A DNA stretch of 64,000 bases. Origin: Romanomermis culicivorax (Eukaryota; Nematoda; Enoplea; Mermithida; Mermithidae). The stretch lies in NCBI GenBank assembly GCA_963922205.1, contig CAWUHX010000071.1, forward strand, positions 930,001 to 994,000, in the 5' to 3' direction. The position numbers and the translations under genes are program-made. Shown here piece after piece: positions 1-15,200 of this stretch. Below the pieces are notes generated by a model. It saw only the letters and a program-made list of their open reading frames with translations. It searched no databases and was not told the origin of the DNA. Positions within the stretch are counted from its first letter, which is position 1. Every line of letters starts with the position of its first letter.

Positions 1-254
1 AATATTTGACTTTTCATTATGTTTCCACTTTCCTTGGCAACTTGTTATAACTGGGCCGCCAAATTTGCCATAAAAATTTGCTTCCGACCAATTGTCAATA
101 AATTTTCATTATCATCGGGCGACACGTTATGAATAGGGCGTAGTATTATTATATTTAGGATATATACACATTCTTCACGAGTCAATTGACGTAATTTATT
201 TTGACTCGAAAGTTCACCACCAGGTATAATTTTTATTTTGAAGCTTTTAATGTG
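1..254. other. Upstream of the L1-type gene, no feature seen
   Basis: This AT-rich stretch precedes the first coding exon of the adhesion-molecule gene. It should contain the promoter or 5' UTR, but I see no convincing TATA box, splice-leader acceptor or other site that I can support. Confidence 0.3.
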
Positions 255-3200
255 ATGCTTTTTGAGGAACATAAACCGAAAAGGTCAACAATCGTCGGGG
301 TTATGCTGGTGTTATTTAATTTTTATTGTTTGGTCATTATCCAAGCGACCAGCCCGCCGTCCGATGGACAATTAAGTAAGAGTTTTTAAGTTCCAAAATC
401 ACAATCATTACCCAGTATCCAAAAGATTTGAATTTCGGGAAGACATTCTACAAAATATGGTGGGTCAGGATTTCACCCGCACATAAATTGCGCAAGATTG
501 TTCTGAAAAATTGTCAACTTATCCATAAAAAATTGAATAAACAACAAAGAAGGAAAATAAAAAGTATAAAAATGAAAAATAATTCTAAGAATAAATAATT
601 AGACGATATGAAATCAAAAAGGTAAATGAAAGGCGCATGTAGAAACTACAGGCAATACAGAATGCATAAAATGAGAATAAAAAATGATCAATAGAACAAT
701 TAAAAAGGAAATGGACAATATCAAACTCAAAGATGGAAACAAGTAATTGAAGACTAAAAAATAAGTGAACAAATGGGTAAATATGTCGAAAAAATACAAA
801 TCTCGAGAATTGTTTCACATCTCATAAATTCATTCTAAGTTCCAAACAATGTTCGTAGCTTGAATTCGGGTTTAATTTCGACTCCAGTGTCACTTCTGAA
901 GTCCCATATGTCTCGATGCTTTTCTCGTATCACAACTTTTGTTCTTAGCTGTTTTTCGATTCTGGTTCTTTAATTTCAAAAAAAAAATAAAACAAAAAAT
1001 TGACTAGAGTGACTTGATTTTCTTTCAATTTTCCCAACCTGTTTTCGTCACATGACCAGATTTATTAAGTCTCAAGGTTATTTATTCTAAGTGCGATATA
1101 TCATTAGAAAAAAATCTTTTCCATTATTGTCTTGAAAATCCCAAGATGCTAAATCGGGGATTCGGTTCATTTTTTGTATTTTTTGCTTTTTCGTCCTAAA
1201 TGCTCTCAACGTTTGTTTGCGTTTTCATTTTTGAGAGAGTAGCAGCATTATTTACTCAATTTTACTGTAGTCTACAACGGAAAGGATTTCAATTTTAGCT
1301 CGTAAAAGCTCAAAATGTTATTGACATTTCTTATATGCAACAAAATTAAAATATCCTCGGGGATTTCTGGATTTTGGATAAAAGAGGTGACGCGAGGTAA
1401 CAAGAAAAACGATCTTGCCGATATTCGAGGCCCCAAAATTTGACAAATGTTATTTGTTTTGGTAATTAGGATAATTATGACCGACAATTACATGTTATAT
1501 AGAAAATTATACTGCTGACCACAAAGAGATGATTAACTGACCATTGGTGGTTTTTATGGAAATGGATAAGTGGATAATGTATTCAAAGAAAACCATAAAA
1601 GCGTGATTAATTTTAACCAGTCTAGAAAATATGCAGAAACATAATTGTTAGGTACAGTTTCATTGTCCAAATTGATAATTTATAAGCCACATTTTTTCAA
1701 TGTAATGCATTTGATCAATTTTTCGAAAATTCAGTCTAAAACATGACTACAACAAGCTTAGTTATGAAGTACAAGCAATGATAGGCTAAGTGTTCAAAGA
1801 AATTAGCTTTTTGGAAATGCCAAATTTATACAGTGGCCAAAATGAACCCAGATGTCAAAAGAGATTTAGTTTAAACTTGTCGACTGATCGACAAAGTTGC
1901 ACGCGAGTCGCTTGGTTTCCAAGGCATCAAAGATGTCATTAAAATTAAATATGATTTTGTTGATCACAATTAATTAGCATTCGTACAACAGTGTGGAGAT
2001 TGACATTTTTTTGCTGTAAAATTTCGTGACTAACTCAGAAATCGCCTCTCACTGAATTCACTTATCAGAATTTAGCAACGAAGATAGCAAGCATCCAAAG
2101 ACGAAACGGAAAATAATCTCAATATTTATTTTTTAGTAACAGCGCCTCCCAAACTACAAATAGAATCAAATCGAGTTGTATGGTACCAAATTCCGAGCAG
2201 TGGCGCGCCTAATAAATTTGAATTGAAGTGCCAAGCCACGGGTGACTCCATACAGTAAGCAATGCCTTTCATTTTCATGATTTGCTTAGTTTCAGGTGAG
2301 ATTATAAAGTTTCTGTCGCGTTTTGTAATGACAGTATTTACGTCTAAGATTACTGTACACTATACTATTGTTCTGCTATAGACCTATATTTGAAACAACA
2401 ACTTGTTCAGTTCAAAAACATTTTAATTTTAAAAATCATTTCTAAAGCTTTCAATCCGCGAAAAGTAAAGAATCACAAAATTTCGTCAGAAAAAAATTAA
2501 ATTTCCACTTTTATGGCCAGACGCCAATTGTTCTCTTCAATTTATTGGGCGGTCGTTTTTCCGAATATAAATTTGAGGAAAGGTGATAAAAATAAGAATC
2601 TTCAAAAATATACACCACCGAATGAAAACAAGCTTCAACAACAGTGCTTTGTTGCTCAGATAAATAAGAATATTTTTTGTTTTTCAAAAACAAAGATGTG
2701 GTTTCCGAAATTCTACGATAAACAGGAGAAGCGTAAATAGCAGAAACAATTCGCTAAGGAAAATAGAAGGCCAGTAGCTTTTGATAGAATTTATGAAAAA
2801 ACATGCATCCAAATCTAATTTTCAAATGCTCACTCCCATCTAATGCCTAAACGGTACAAATTCTTGAACTATAAAGCCAGTACTTACTCTAATAAGTTGA
2901 TATTCACATTTTTGAAATTTTTGGCCCTCTTTCCGTCTTGGGACATTCCTGACAGGCTGTTGTCGGTTTTTTACCAAAAGAAGATGGTTCAGGAAAAAAT
3001 GTCTTTACGCTTTTCAATTTAATTTCCCACATTTTGCAGACGTCAAAAGTAGGTTTTATGAGAATAAATTAATGATTGCATCAGCTGAAATGAGGAAAAA
3101 TTTCATATCAATCAATCTCATTTTTATGGTTTACGCGAGGATATTTTTTTATAACATATCGAAAATACTGTTCTATCCTAATGTTGTAGCAAAATGGATT

Positions 3201-6200
3201 GCAACTTTTTTTGGTTAAAATTCACGTGATCACATGATTGAATTTTTTATCTATGCTAACTTAATACACCATTTCTTCACTTTATGTACGAATGGCTGAA
3301 AAACGGCCAACCCTATGCAATCGATGGGTTACGCGTAGTTTGGAAGAGATCGGGTCAATCGGGAACCATCAGTTTTTTGGAACCTGACACGACGGATCAA
3401 GGAGGGTATCAATGCCGTGCGTCCAATATTTTTGGCGTAGCCTTGTCGAATATTTTTGAAGTTCGACTCGGAAGTAATAATGAGGGGATTTGCCCTGATG
3501 TGTATCAGACTATTTTTTCTGTGTTGTGAAGATTTTCTTCTACACTGTTTTTGATGAGGCTTTTAAAAATCATTTTTGTAATTTTCTGCTAAACTGCATG
3601 TCGTGCAAAGCTGCAAATTTTAATCCTTTAGAATTTTTCTGTAAATAATTATTCATCTGGAGGATTGACTTTTGACGAGTACTGAAAATTTAATGAGTCG
3701 TGAATTTATACGCGTTGGAACTGTTGAGTCATGCATAGTTTCCATTCCAATATTCATCCGGTAATCGAAATTTTTCATACAAAAAAATTCAATTCAAATA
3801 ATCAAGCGAACAGCATTATAATTTTGACTTATTGGATGACCGAATCACAATATTTCACACATTAAAGAGTCATTTACGGGTCATTTATACTTGCCTTTCT
3901 CGACGGAACGGAACGGAAGCGATCGCCAACAGGTTAGAACATTCAGCCTGAAAATCCGCTTTCGATCGGAAAGGATAATTGCAATTTTCTAGAAAATGAC
4001 CGACGGTAACCTCAAAAGGAACCGAACGGAACGAAAACTTCCCTTTCGTTTGGTAACGTTGTGTCGATTGCATTCCGTTCCGTTCCGCCGAAAAAGGCAA
4101 GTATAAATGACCCTTAACTTTTGACGCCATTAAACTTTACCTGTACATAACATTTTTGAGCATCACAGTTTTATGTCAGTCTTCTAACGCGAATTTTACT
4201 TGCCAGCACTTGATCATTTCGCCAATCGTCCTCCTCAAGAAGTTTTGGCCAAACTTGGTCAACCGTTGACTTTGCCTTGCAGTGCCCCTTACGGCGTCCC
4301 ACGACCCACAATTTTCTGGTTATTTCGCAACGCTCGTCAATCTTTCGTCATCGAAACCATTGACCGACCACATATATCAGGTAACTTCCTATGGGAAAAG
4401 ACACTTCTGTCGTGAGACTGTCATGGCATTTTAAATGTTTTATTAGTAAAAGTACGCACTCATACCTTTTTCGACACTGAAAGCCAGCCTGAATCATTCC
4501 GCCTCTAAGTTGGAAGTTTGCACATTTCAAATTCAGATGAATATGTGGCATACTTTTTCATCTTATCAATTTTGATTTGATTTGAAGTTAATACACTACT
4601 CCATTTATTTTCAAATGATCAATGCAGCGATCCCATGAAAGTATAAATTCAACACGAAAAAACTAGTAAGCTTATTGCTGTAATCAATGAATTTTTTTCG
4701 TTAGTGAGGAGCGAACAGAACAACTGAAAATTTTCTTCAATATCCTGTGGTTAACATTTTTCGAGTAGCATTCAGATATCGACGTAGTTCGGTCCAAATC
4801 AACTGTGGATAACCATGGCCTTCTCATTCTCATGGAGAAATTTAGCGTTTTTCAACAAAGTTTTCCACCAAGTGAAAATTGTGTATCAAAGTGAACCTAC
4901 TTTTTTTGGTTTTCTCTGCTTCTATTATTTTGAATTAGATAGGCTCATTATTAATCACAAATTAATTAAATTTTAAATTAAATAAATTTAATTAAAAAAT
5001 TTGACAAGAAATTTAAATTTTAAATTAAAATAGATAATTTCGAATCAAATCGATGCAAAAAAATAAAATCCGCATAGATTTTTAATTAAACCTCATATGA
5101 AACTGAATTTATTTTGCTGATAATTATTCCAGCAAAACGTATGTTATGTGAACTGATCAAACTCTCCAACCCCGAATTACAAAACCTTACATGGGCTCAG
5201 ATCTATTACATTCTTGGAGTGCAACGTAATCGTATTTTTCCGTCACATTTATTAAATATACTACACTTGCTGCATCAGTAAACATATGGATTGGTAAGTT
5301 TTCGATCAATAACTATTGAATTGTTATGTTGCAGATGAATTCATGTGGATCAATTGGTCTTTTAATGTGATTTTATCGTTTGATCGACAAACCTCTTAAC
5401 TACAATTCTAAAACACATCAACTTTAATCCCCTTCCAAGAGTTTCTTAATTAATGTTTTTGTAATAATTATAGCAAGTATCTTGCAAAAGCCTCAGTGAC
5501 TCAATGCGTGATTCTATAAACATAGCCTGAATAATGATCTATGAGCCTGTAAATTATCATCACTCAATCATTTCATCCCATAATGACCGAATATAAGTTC
5601 TTCAATTTGAACTGCTAGAATCATTGCTGCGTAAATTTCTGCCTCCTAAAGCTCTCTCTTGCAAAACAAAGGTAACGACCGGTTTTTGTTGTACAAATTT
5701 AGTGAATTTATAATCAATGCGGTCGAAATAATGCTGATTTAGTGTCAATCTCAGACATGCGTATGTCAAGATCGGGAAAAAATTATTTTCAGACCTCCGC
5801 AAATTTGGAAACAAGTTTACAAATTTGACTGGGATTTGACGTCAGCAAGATAAAAAAGCATAGAAAATGAATGAATGCAGCAATACAATCTGAAAACTCT
5901 TCACAATTTTATAATAGCCACCACGCGTTTCACTCCTACTTTCTATTTTTCGTCGCAGTTCGCATCAGTGACAAAACGTACAGTAAACTTCGTTTTTTTG
6001 TCTATTTAGTGGATGGTGATGGAAATTTGCGTTTTTCTCACGTGGAAACCCACGACGGGCGCGAAAATCTCATTTATCAGTGTGCCGCTACTAGTCCGGT
6101 GTTGCACGGAGAGTATAGAGCTGGCGACGAAATAAGCTTGAAGGTTGTGAATGCAAGTAAGCTTTGGACGAATGCTGTTTGATAGTAATGAAGTGCATCC

Positions 6201-9200
6201 TATTGCTAAATTATTCTGTCCAAGATAGGAATTAACTGTCACAATCCCTGTTTTCGGACTCGAATACAAGCGAAAATTTTGGCTTCGTTTATACTCCTAC
6301 AAACGAAAAGAGAGTCGTTACTGAAAAGAAGCATTTTGCTCCGTTTCAGATAAAAAAATTATGTCATTTCTTGCTATCCGAGTCATTCGTTGTTTTCACA
6401 CTTTGATTTCATGATCGAATATCTCTTAGACTCTTCCTGGTTAATTTCTGTCAATGGCGGATCTCAAATCAGTAATTCATGATGAAACTCAAGTCGGAGA
6501 ATGCTCATGATGAACAAAATCTCTGAGCAGAGGAAGTTTGAAGTTGAGCTAACAGATCTTCTTTGCAATCACAGTTTTGTAGTAGTCATACATCAACAAA
6601 ATCAATTTTTGTTTGAATTTCCGATCTTATCGGATTTGGTCTTATGATAACATGAATTCATAATTTCTGAGTGCCATTTTAAAATGTATTTCCTATTGCT
6701 TTTCAAGTGTGTTCTGCTTAGCCATTCATTTAAATCTAGTATAATGCGATCTTGTCACCAAATGTATCTAAATTCTTTCATTTAGTTCCTCCGCACTGTT
6801 GAGTCTTCAATTTTACTTTCGACTGATCAGTTCAAAAAAAAAATTCTACTGAATTCGACTATTGGGATAAATATACAAGAAAGGGATTGCCTTTGTGTTG
6901 TTCTTAACTCGAGAAGCAAATAAAACAACGTTGTGTGTTAAAAATTGAAGAAGTTGTTGGGTCTGTTTTGCACTCATACAGATAACATTCAACTTTGTTT
7001 TAGACGTCAAAATAATCAATTTTTACATTGTTAGAGTACTGAGGTGTCAAAAGTATCATCGGATATTGTGAGTATGAACCAGATGGCAACAAATTGTATG
7101 GTCATCTGATTCCACTGATTCAAAAAATCGTAAAAGCACATTTTTATGAATAATTGTAGTAATTAAGTCTAATTTATCAGATTCTGTAGCTTGGATTCTC
7201 TTGAAAAAATTATTCGCGGATCTTTGGCTTTGATGATCTTGAAGTTCGTGTGTATAACTGTCTAACTTCCGGAGCAATCTAGTTCGCCCGAACTTCAATT
7301 TTCATTCGTATTTAGCACTCAAAGATCGACAACCAGAAAAATTGTGGTTTTCGCCTGAACACGTCAAAGTTGCCGCAGGAGGCACACTCAAATTGATGTG
7401 CATATTCTCAGGATAGTAAGGCATTTTTGTGACCTGAAATTTCTGAAAATTCATATATTCCACCTTAGTTGTTCTAAGTGATGATGCACTACACGTTTTC
7501 ATGTGATTGTGCTCCCAATTCATTAGTTTTGATTGGCAACGAGCGAAAAGGATTTCAGTATCGTACTTATGGATCAACTTTTTAACAGAAATATTATGAG
7601 GGAGTTATAATCTGTTCATGTATAAAATGCTTGTAAACTGAAAATTGACAAAAAATAGTATTGTCGTCAAAATCATTTACACAAAGCTTTTACTAGAGTT
7701 TTTTATTCAAAAAATCAAGATTAGTGAGTATGCTTTCAAATTTACGGCCCTATGTATTATATGGCCTGGCAGAAAATCGCAAAAATATGAAACAGTATTT
7801 GGTTTCAACTCGTATTATTATTTAGAAGAATTTCAAGAAAACACACTATAGATAAAAAGCGTATTAGATGAGTATCCATGACAACTTTCTGTCAGTTTCA
7901 GAAGAAATTCAACGAAATTTGAAGAATATCCCGTCAAAAATTTTGGTTGGAAATCTATAGATTGAAACCATCTGCATGTTCAGTGATGTTGAATCATAAT
8001 TTCTTTCGATTGAACTTTCTATGTCCAGGTGGTTTGTAATGACTGACTAAACGATTAAACAGTGAATGGGAAACCTGTTGAAAGCATCAATTTTGACTTG
8101 CTAAATTAAAGACAGACAGAAAGGTCTATTCATTTTGGATTGTTTGGGGAACATATTTATACAGTAAAATGTGCGTAAAATTAATCTTCAATCGAGAAGC
8201 GATGCTTCAATGTAAATAGGTATAGCGCATTTTAAATACTATATAAAATTTCAACATAAACAATTTCAACATAGTTTTCTCGAAATATTTGTGGATTACG
8301 TAATTGAAAAGCAAGTATTTCATATTTTTGTTAACTTTGGCAGAACGCTTGAATAATCCGCTGGCAAAATTCCTGCAAAAAATTCTGCAGTAGAACACTA
8401 GATTTTGGAGACAGCACTTATTTTAGATGGTTTTTAGATTTGCAAGCAACTATGAATACATTCTTTCTTGACTGTAGCAGTGTTTCACACTAGGATCATG
8501 AATAATCAAGCACGAAGAACTATTTTTCTTCTCACACACCTTACAAGCGTCATTTGGACTGATCGATACAGATCATCTTCTTTCAGCCCAACTCCCCAAG
8601 TCACTTGGTACAAAAAATCTGACGACTTGCCTGTCGGTCGCTTGAGCAACGAAAATTTCGGTAAAACGTTGGTCATCAAGCCTGTGTTGCACAAAGATCA
8701 AGGGAGTTACGTTTGCCGGGCCGGCCATCGGGAACATTTCATGAACGTTGAAGTTTCGTGTAACTAATTTTCTTACGATGCCCACTTTCACCATTTTTTA
8801 TCAATTCGCAAAAACTATTTAGCCGCTCCAGAATGGGTCGACGGTCCGCCGCAAAATGTGGACGCCGCCGAAGATAGCGATATCGAATTGAGGTGCGAAG
8901 CCAACGGGGCACCATCGCCAAAGGTGCAATGGTTCAAAAATGGCGTTCTATTGGGTAATGACATTCCCATTGCTTAGGAATGACGTCAGCATGCAATTAG
9001 TCTTGCGTACGCCTCATCCATTTTTTTCTGGAACTTAGTTTATCATTTTGCTGATTGTCTTTAATATCAGTTCCATATATTTAATCTAGAATCTTGATTT
9101 CCCAATCAAGTGCAGTTTGTTTGCCTCTTTTCTCTCCGACAGATTTCTACTTTTTCATTATCAGCAAAGAATTTTTAAATTTGATTTCTATGCTCATGTA

Positions 9201-12200
9201 AGTTTTTTATGAATCGGATAATTTGCTTTGATCCTATTACTAAAGCATGTACAGGTAAAATCAACTTTTATTGTTCCACTCTGACACTCAGATTTTCAAG
9301 AATAATCTAGAGAAGTATATTTTTGGGATTATCATTAGTCCATTTAATTTTAAATAATAGACGCAGCGAAAAAACAAAATCATTGAAGAACGTCATGCGT
9401 ATCCACCGTCGATTTGGACAGAACTCTGACGACACCTGAGTCCTACTCGAGAAATTTTGACAAGATAACTATGGTTATTGAAGAAAATTTTCGGCTTTTT
9501 TTGTTTGCCACTCACTGACGAAAAAAATTTGCTTTGATTACAGTAATAAGCTTATAGGCTTTTTCGTATTGAACTCAACTTCATGGGATCGCTGCATCGA
9601 TCATCAAAATGAATTGCGTATAAAGCATACCCTTTTAGTTGAATACATTTTTTGAGTGCATAGTTTATTATCCAAGTCAAACTCCATCCTTCCACTTTTT
9701 AAAAGTATTTAGTTGTTCTAATCAAGTTTGATATTTTCTTCAGATGATAACGTCGAAAGGATGTCAATGTCAAATCAGAAGAAAATTCTACAAATTTTTT
9801 CTGTCCAGCAGAAAATCGACCGGGCAGTTTACCAATGCAACGCTTCAAATACGTTAGGATATGTTTTTGCAAATGCGTACGTCAACGTCAGAGGTAAAAT
9901 ATAAATACAAAGTTATACATATAAAAAGTATCTGATTTTGAATTTTGTACGAACTTCTTGTCGTGATTACTTTTACAAGTCAGATTATTCATTGAAGTTT
10001 TGAATTAACACTAAAGGTACCTTCATCAAAGGCTATAGCATGAACTGTTGGAGAAATATACGGTTTTGTATGAATTTGAAATGGCCATTATTTTCATTCG
10101 TTTTCACAGACAACATCATATGAAAACGAACATAGAGTTCGTGTCTCGATTTTGAGGGAAAGTTAGGTGTAGTGAAATAGTATATGCAAAGATTTTTTTG
10201 TGGATTGGTCAGAATTTCGATTAAACTCCACGCATTTTGATGAATTTCCGTTGGAAGACATTCACTCTTTACTGTACTATGTTTTTCGTTAAATGCTTCT
10301 AAAAATCAAACCGTTAAACCACATGGAGCGGAAAATTTGCGAGCCACCTCAAGTGATCTTTCAAAATTTTTTTACCGAAAAGTTTTTACAGTGAGATTTT
10401 TCTGTAATTGATTTGGAAGATGGTACTTGCAATTTCATATAAACAGTATTTTTCAATTTTCCAGCTCACGCTCCGCAGTTCGTATCGGCCATCAATCAGA
10501 CGATCAAAAAAGTGATCGGATCGTCGGTCGATCTCGACTGCGACGTCGACGCCGCTCCGTTACCGACGAAAAAATGGACCGATTTGGACGGGAATCAGTT
10601 TGAAATTGACGGCGAAAAACGACAAGTAGAAAAAAGTTTATCAAGACAGTCGTTATAAAATTTCCTAAGAATGCAATGACGAGGTTTTCAGATTTCATCA
10701 AATCCGAAGAATTGCGGTCTAGGTCAATCCTTGAGGACTTAAAAATCAGAAACGTCATTTATTCTTGAGCCTATATTTCTGGGAGTATCGGAGAAGTGTT
10801 GTCCACCTGTTCTTAATGTCACCAATTCTAAAACTTTCAGCTGCTCGAAAACGGCACATTGAGGATTAACCATTTGCGATTGTACGATTCCGATACTTAT
10901 TTTTGTGACGTGGTCAATAAATTTGGAATGAATCAGGCGCGACGCGTCCTAGATATCTACAGTAAGAAAGTGGAACAAGAATAGAAAATGTGCGAAAGAT
11001 TACTTTTCACATTTCAAGATTAGTCATAGTCGTAGAAAACGGAAATTCTTGCAAATGTGATACCCATAATTGATCTTTGGTAATAAAGGTTACGGTCAAG
11101 AAATTTCAAAGCTGAATTGAATCATATGTCAAATAATGTGCAGATAAAAAATTGAAACAACTAAAGATTTATCAATATTCCAAAGCCATTTTTAATCGAA
11201 TTACGATTCTGATTCCTGTTCAGCATTTTTGGATTTTAGCAGATGATCTCTGAGCACTAAAATATTTAACCACATGCCTTAAAAAAGTAATTTCCCAGAG
11301 CCGACGTACTTCACGCTTCAACTTGAAACGAATGAAAAGAGTTTGGTGGCCGGCGACGACGTAGAATTGATTTGCGCCGCCGAATCGGACGAACGTCTAA
11401 AAATTGATTACATTTGGACGAAAAATGATCGGAGATTGAACAACGGCGACGATCGGACGCAGTTTCGTGAACAAAATCGCCTAAGATTGACCAATATTGC
11501 GGGAAAAGACAGCGGCCTTTATGCTTGTACGGCTCAAACGGAGGTGGACGAGATTAGGACTGAAATGAAATTGATAGTTAAAGGTATTTGGGAGAAAGAT
11601 GGCGATCCAGAATCAACATTTTTCATAGTGCAGTCGATGTTCATCATTCGGGGGGATAAGTCTATCTACAATTGTCCACAGAAATAACGAACCAACATTA
11701 TACCATATACGTACTATACTTGGCATATCAAGACTATTTTTGTCATGTCGCAGTATTTGCAAAATTTCATGACCATATGGGAAAATTTCAAGAACCGCAA
11801 AGGTGGAAGAGTCGAAGATTCATTTTTATAGTTTTCCAGTTCATCCACTTTTTATTTTTGCAAATTTCATGAACGGAAAGTCTTATCTCTATAGAATTAA
11901 AGTGAACTTGTGGCAAGAATTCTCTATGCGAAAACAACAAACATTCAACAATATTTCTGATATTCTTTTCGAGTTCATGCTCCGTATCATAAACAGCTAC
12001 GAGTAAATGTGTTAAATCGTGCGATGCTATGGTTTGTTCTACGTAAAAATAATTTAATCTATTGGTCTAATCTACACATTATTTGATCTGTTAATACCTA
12101 CTTACTGGTTCGTGTTTTTATTCTTATAACTGCAGAACTGTGGTACATTTGATATGCAGGCACCTTGAAAAGTTTCTAATGCTGCTCCAAATATCAACAG

Positions 12201-15200
12201 TTTTTTGGAATGGATTATTTTTTAAGAAAACAGATTTAGCAAAGATGAGGGTTGTTCCATATCACATAATCCGTCAAATTATGCAACAAACTCAAATTAC
12301 AACATACTAGAAATGAGGCAGCCCTATCATCTTTCGTAGTACATGATTTTTATATCTTTCTTATGAATAGCGAAGGCCGACCCTGATTTCGAGATGTCAG
12401 ATTTGAGCATTGAAACCGGTTATCAATTGAATATTGTCTATCATGGCATGTCCCAATTAACGGCTCCCATTAAACATATATATTTTCAGACGTGCCCGAT
12501 GCTCCAATGATCACAAACGTGCAGTGTATGGAAACGCAAGCACTGATCAAGTGGTCTGCTTCGTCGGACAACAACGACAAAATAAAAGAATATTTCGTCG
12601 AATACGAAACGAATTTTCATCCTGGTGTTTGGAAAAGTGGATTGGTACTTTTACTTATTAGCGTTTCATTTTTATTTTATGCTGGTAGTGCCCTGAATCA
12701 TGTCTAGAAAACAAGAAAAAAATCTTAGAAAAATCTTATAGGAACCCTAAGTCCTGGAATAAGACCCGGCATATTTTGCCGAAAAACTTTATACACAGTG
12801 TGATGCCTAAGAAACTTTTAGTATCTCAATCAGTCAAGGTTGAGAATTCAGGCTTAGCCTATCTGCCGTAGTTTCTCACTTTGACATTAGATACAGTAAT
12901 AATCATGAGCGGTACTGTTGAAAGAAATCATTGCGTTTTGATATTTTTTGATAATTTTTACAATTTGGAAATGAGCACTGTTTGAATATTATCGCTCAAA
13001 CCCTATGTAAAAATGTATTACGACTAATGAAAATTGAACGGGATAAACAACGAACTCTCATTTTTTAGACAAATCACAGTTTTCAATATATTCCCACTTT
13101 TCCAAAATTTTCTGTTTTTTATTGGAGAGATGAGGATGGATCAGGAATCCTGAGATGAAATATTTGTAAATAATGATCTGATATGGCTTTTTTGGCTTCA
13201 AAATGTAACTCTGGAACGTTATTGTTAGTCAAATGCATTTATTTCTCCAAACTAACTATTTTACGAAAAATTATGAAATTCAGTGTCTTACGTACGCCTC
13301 AATCAGTATGTGGATTTTAAAAACAACAAATTCTTCTATGAGATAATAAAATAATTTTTCAATCAACCCTAAAAAAGAGCCACAAATCTGTTATGGTTGC
13401 TGTAACGTGGCTGAAATAAAAAGAACATTGCTACAGCGTAATTAAATTTTCGAATTTTGCCTTATTTTACACACAGATTGAAAAAAGCTCCGATTCCAAA
13501 AACGAGTACGAAGCGGCCATCAATCTGAGTCCTTGGGTCGTCCATTCGTTTCGCGTTTCGGCGGCGAATAGTTTCGGTAGAGGATTGCCGGGCTACATCG
13601 ACCACGTCAAATGTCGAACGTCGCCGTCCATTCCGTTCACAAATCCCGACAATGTTACAGTATACGGAACGAAAAAAGATAATTTGATTATTAACTGGCA
13701 GGTGAGATTGCGAAGTGAGAAAAATGGTCATCAGTACGTGGAACCATAATCAACGTCCAGAGAAATACTGTACTGGGTCGTATACTTGCTCTATAATGTA
13801 ATACATTTTCTGATTAATCGTTGATTTCGTCGTGGATTAAAAAAATCTAACTGACAGAGTTTAGCAATTACTATTAGCTATACATGTAATGGAGCCCCGA
13901 GGTCTGGGGGGTGGGCCACTTTTTTTGGGCCGGGGGTCAGTTATTCCCAAAATTTTGGGGGGAGGGGTCTCTGAAGCAAAAAAAATCGATTTTTTGACGA
14001 AAAAAATCCGAAAAACACTTCAAAAAATAGTAATTTTTGTCTTAAAAATGATAAAAAATGTATTTATGGCGCGAAGCGCCAAGAAAATTGACGTTTTTGA
14101 CCATTTTTTGTTCAAAAATTGACATTTTTTTTCCGACCGAAAGTATGGGGGTCCCTAGGGCTACCCTGGCTAGCCATAGGATTGGAAAATCCTGGGGGGC
14201 GGTCGCCCAATGGCTAGCTATATGGTCAACGATTTCTGGGGGGGGGTTCCCATAGCACTTCCCCCCCAATTACATGTATGCTATTAGCAGAGAAAATTAT
14301 TACGAGCCGGATTCTGTTCGACAACTTCATTTCAATGTATGAGTCGGTGCGATTTGAAATCAAGGGTCAGTTTCTGCCTAAAAAGAGATGTGTTTACATG
14401 TTACACTTTCCAAAATTTTAAAATTTGTATTTTTGAAACGCGTAACCTAAATACCGTAGTCACAGACTTCTTATTTCATGGCGGCTACTACTACAGTACA
14501 CCGAAATTTCAAAATTTCTTCATCTGTAAAAAGCACGTCACCACTACACCCGTTGTTTGTTGAATTTTTGAGAATTTATGTTCCAGTCAAAATGTGCAGG
14601 GACGAGTAGTTTTCAGAAAGTAGTAGTCTGTAGCCATAGTAAAAAGTTTATGTTTTTATATTTGCATGTTTACTGTAGAACTTAATCACAAGAAACTACA
14701 GCGACCCTTCCTTATAGCCCACTTTTTATAAAATTCTCGTAAAATGAATACTGACAAAAATTAACAGTCGTCAACATCGTTAGCACAGTACTTTTCCTAA
14801 TAGAACCTTTAGGTACTCAAAAAATTGCTGAAGCCTTGCTGAGTATGCTCATAAATTTCTAGTCCTAGGTGACCTATATCTTCCTTTCATGTTTTTCTGC
14901 TGGAAGCATTAAAAAACGTGTGAGTGTACAGATTTAAAAAATTGTTCAAAATTTTGATCTGTTTACTGTACTTCCTCACTTTTCCAGTCCATGGACAAAG
15001 AATCGTGGAATGCTCCCAATTTGACTTATATCGTTTATTACCGACTGGATCATTCAGACGAAGATTGGCACGAAGTACAAATCGAAGATCCGGAACAAAA
15101 TGTTTTAGAAATCGACGGCGTACCCACGTATAAAAAATTTGAAGTTCAAGTTAGAGCCAGAAATTCCGCAGGTTTGTCGAACAAGATTCCATTTATTGTT

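Larger units (their letters stand above)
2137..11583 (+). other. Exons 2-12: six Ig domains of the L1-type protein
   Basis: Exons by eye: 2137-2254, 3286-3473 (Ig1); 4207-4380, 6010-6156 (Ig2); 7316-7415, 8587-8759 (Ig3); 8823-8954, 9744-9893 (Ig4); 10465-10625, 10841-10961 (Ig5); 11299-11583 (Ig6, single exon). Each domain shows the Ig core: a first Cys (for example LKCQA, LPCSA, LMCIF, LRCEA, LDCDV, LICAA), a Trp (YEWLKNG, VTWYKK, VQWFKNG) and the D-x-G/A-x-Y-x-C motif (DQGGYQCRA, DQGSYVCRA, DRAVYQCNA, DSDTYFCDV, DSGLYACTA). Five of the six domains are split by one intron inside the domain. Confidence 0.88.
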
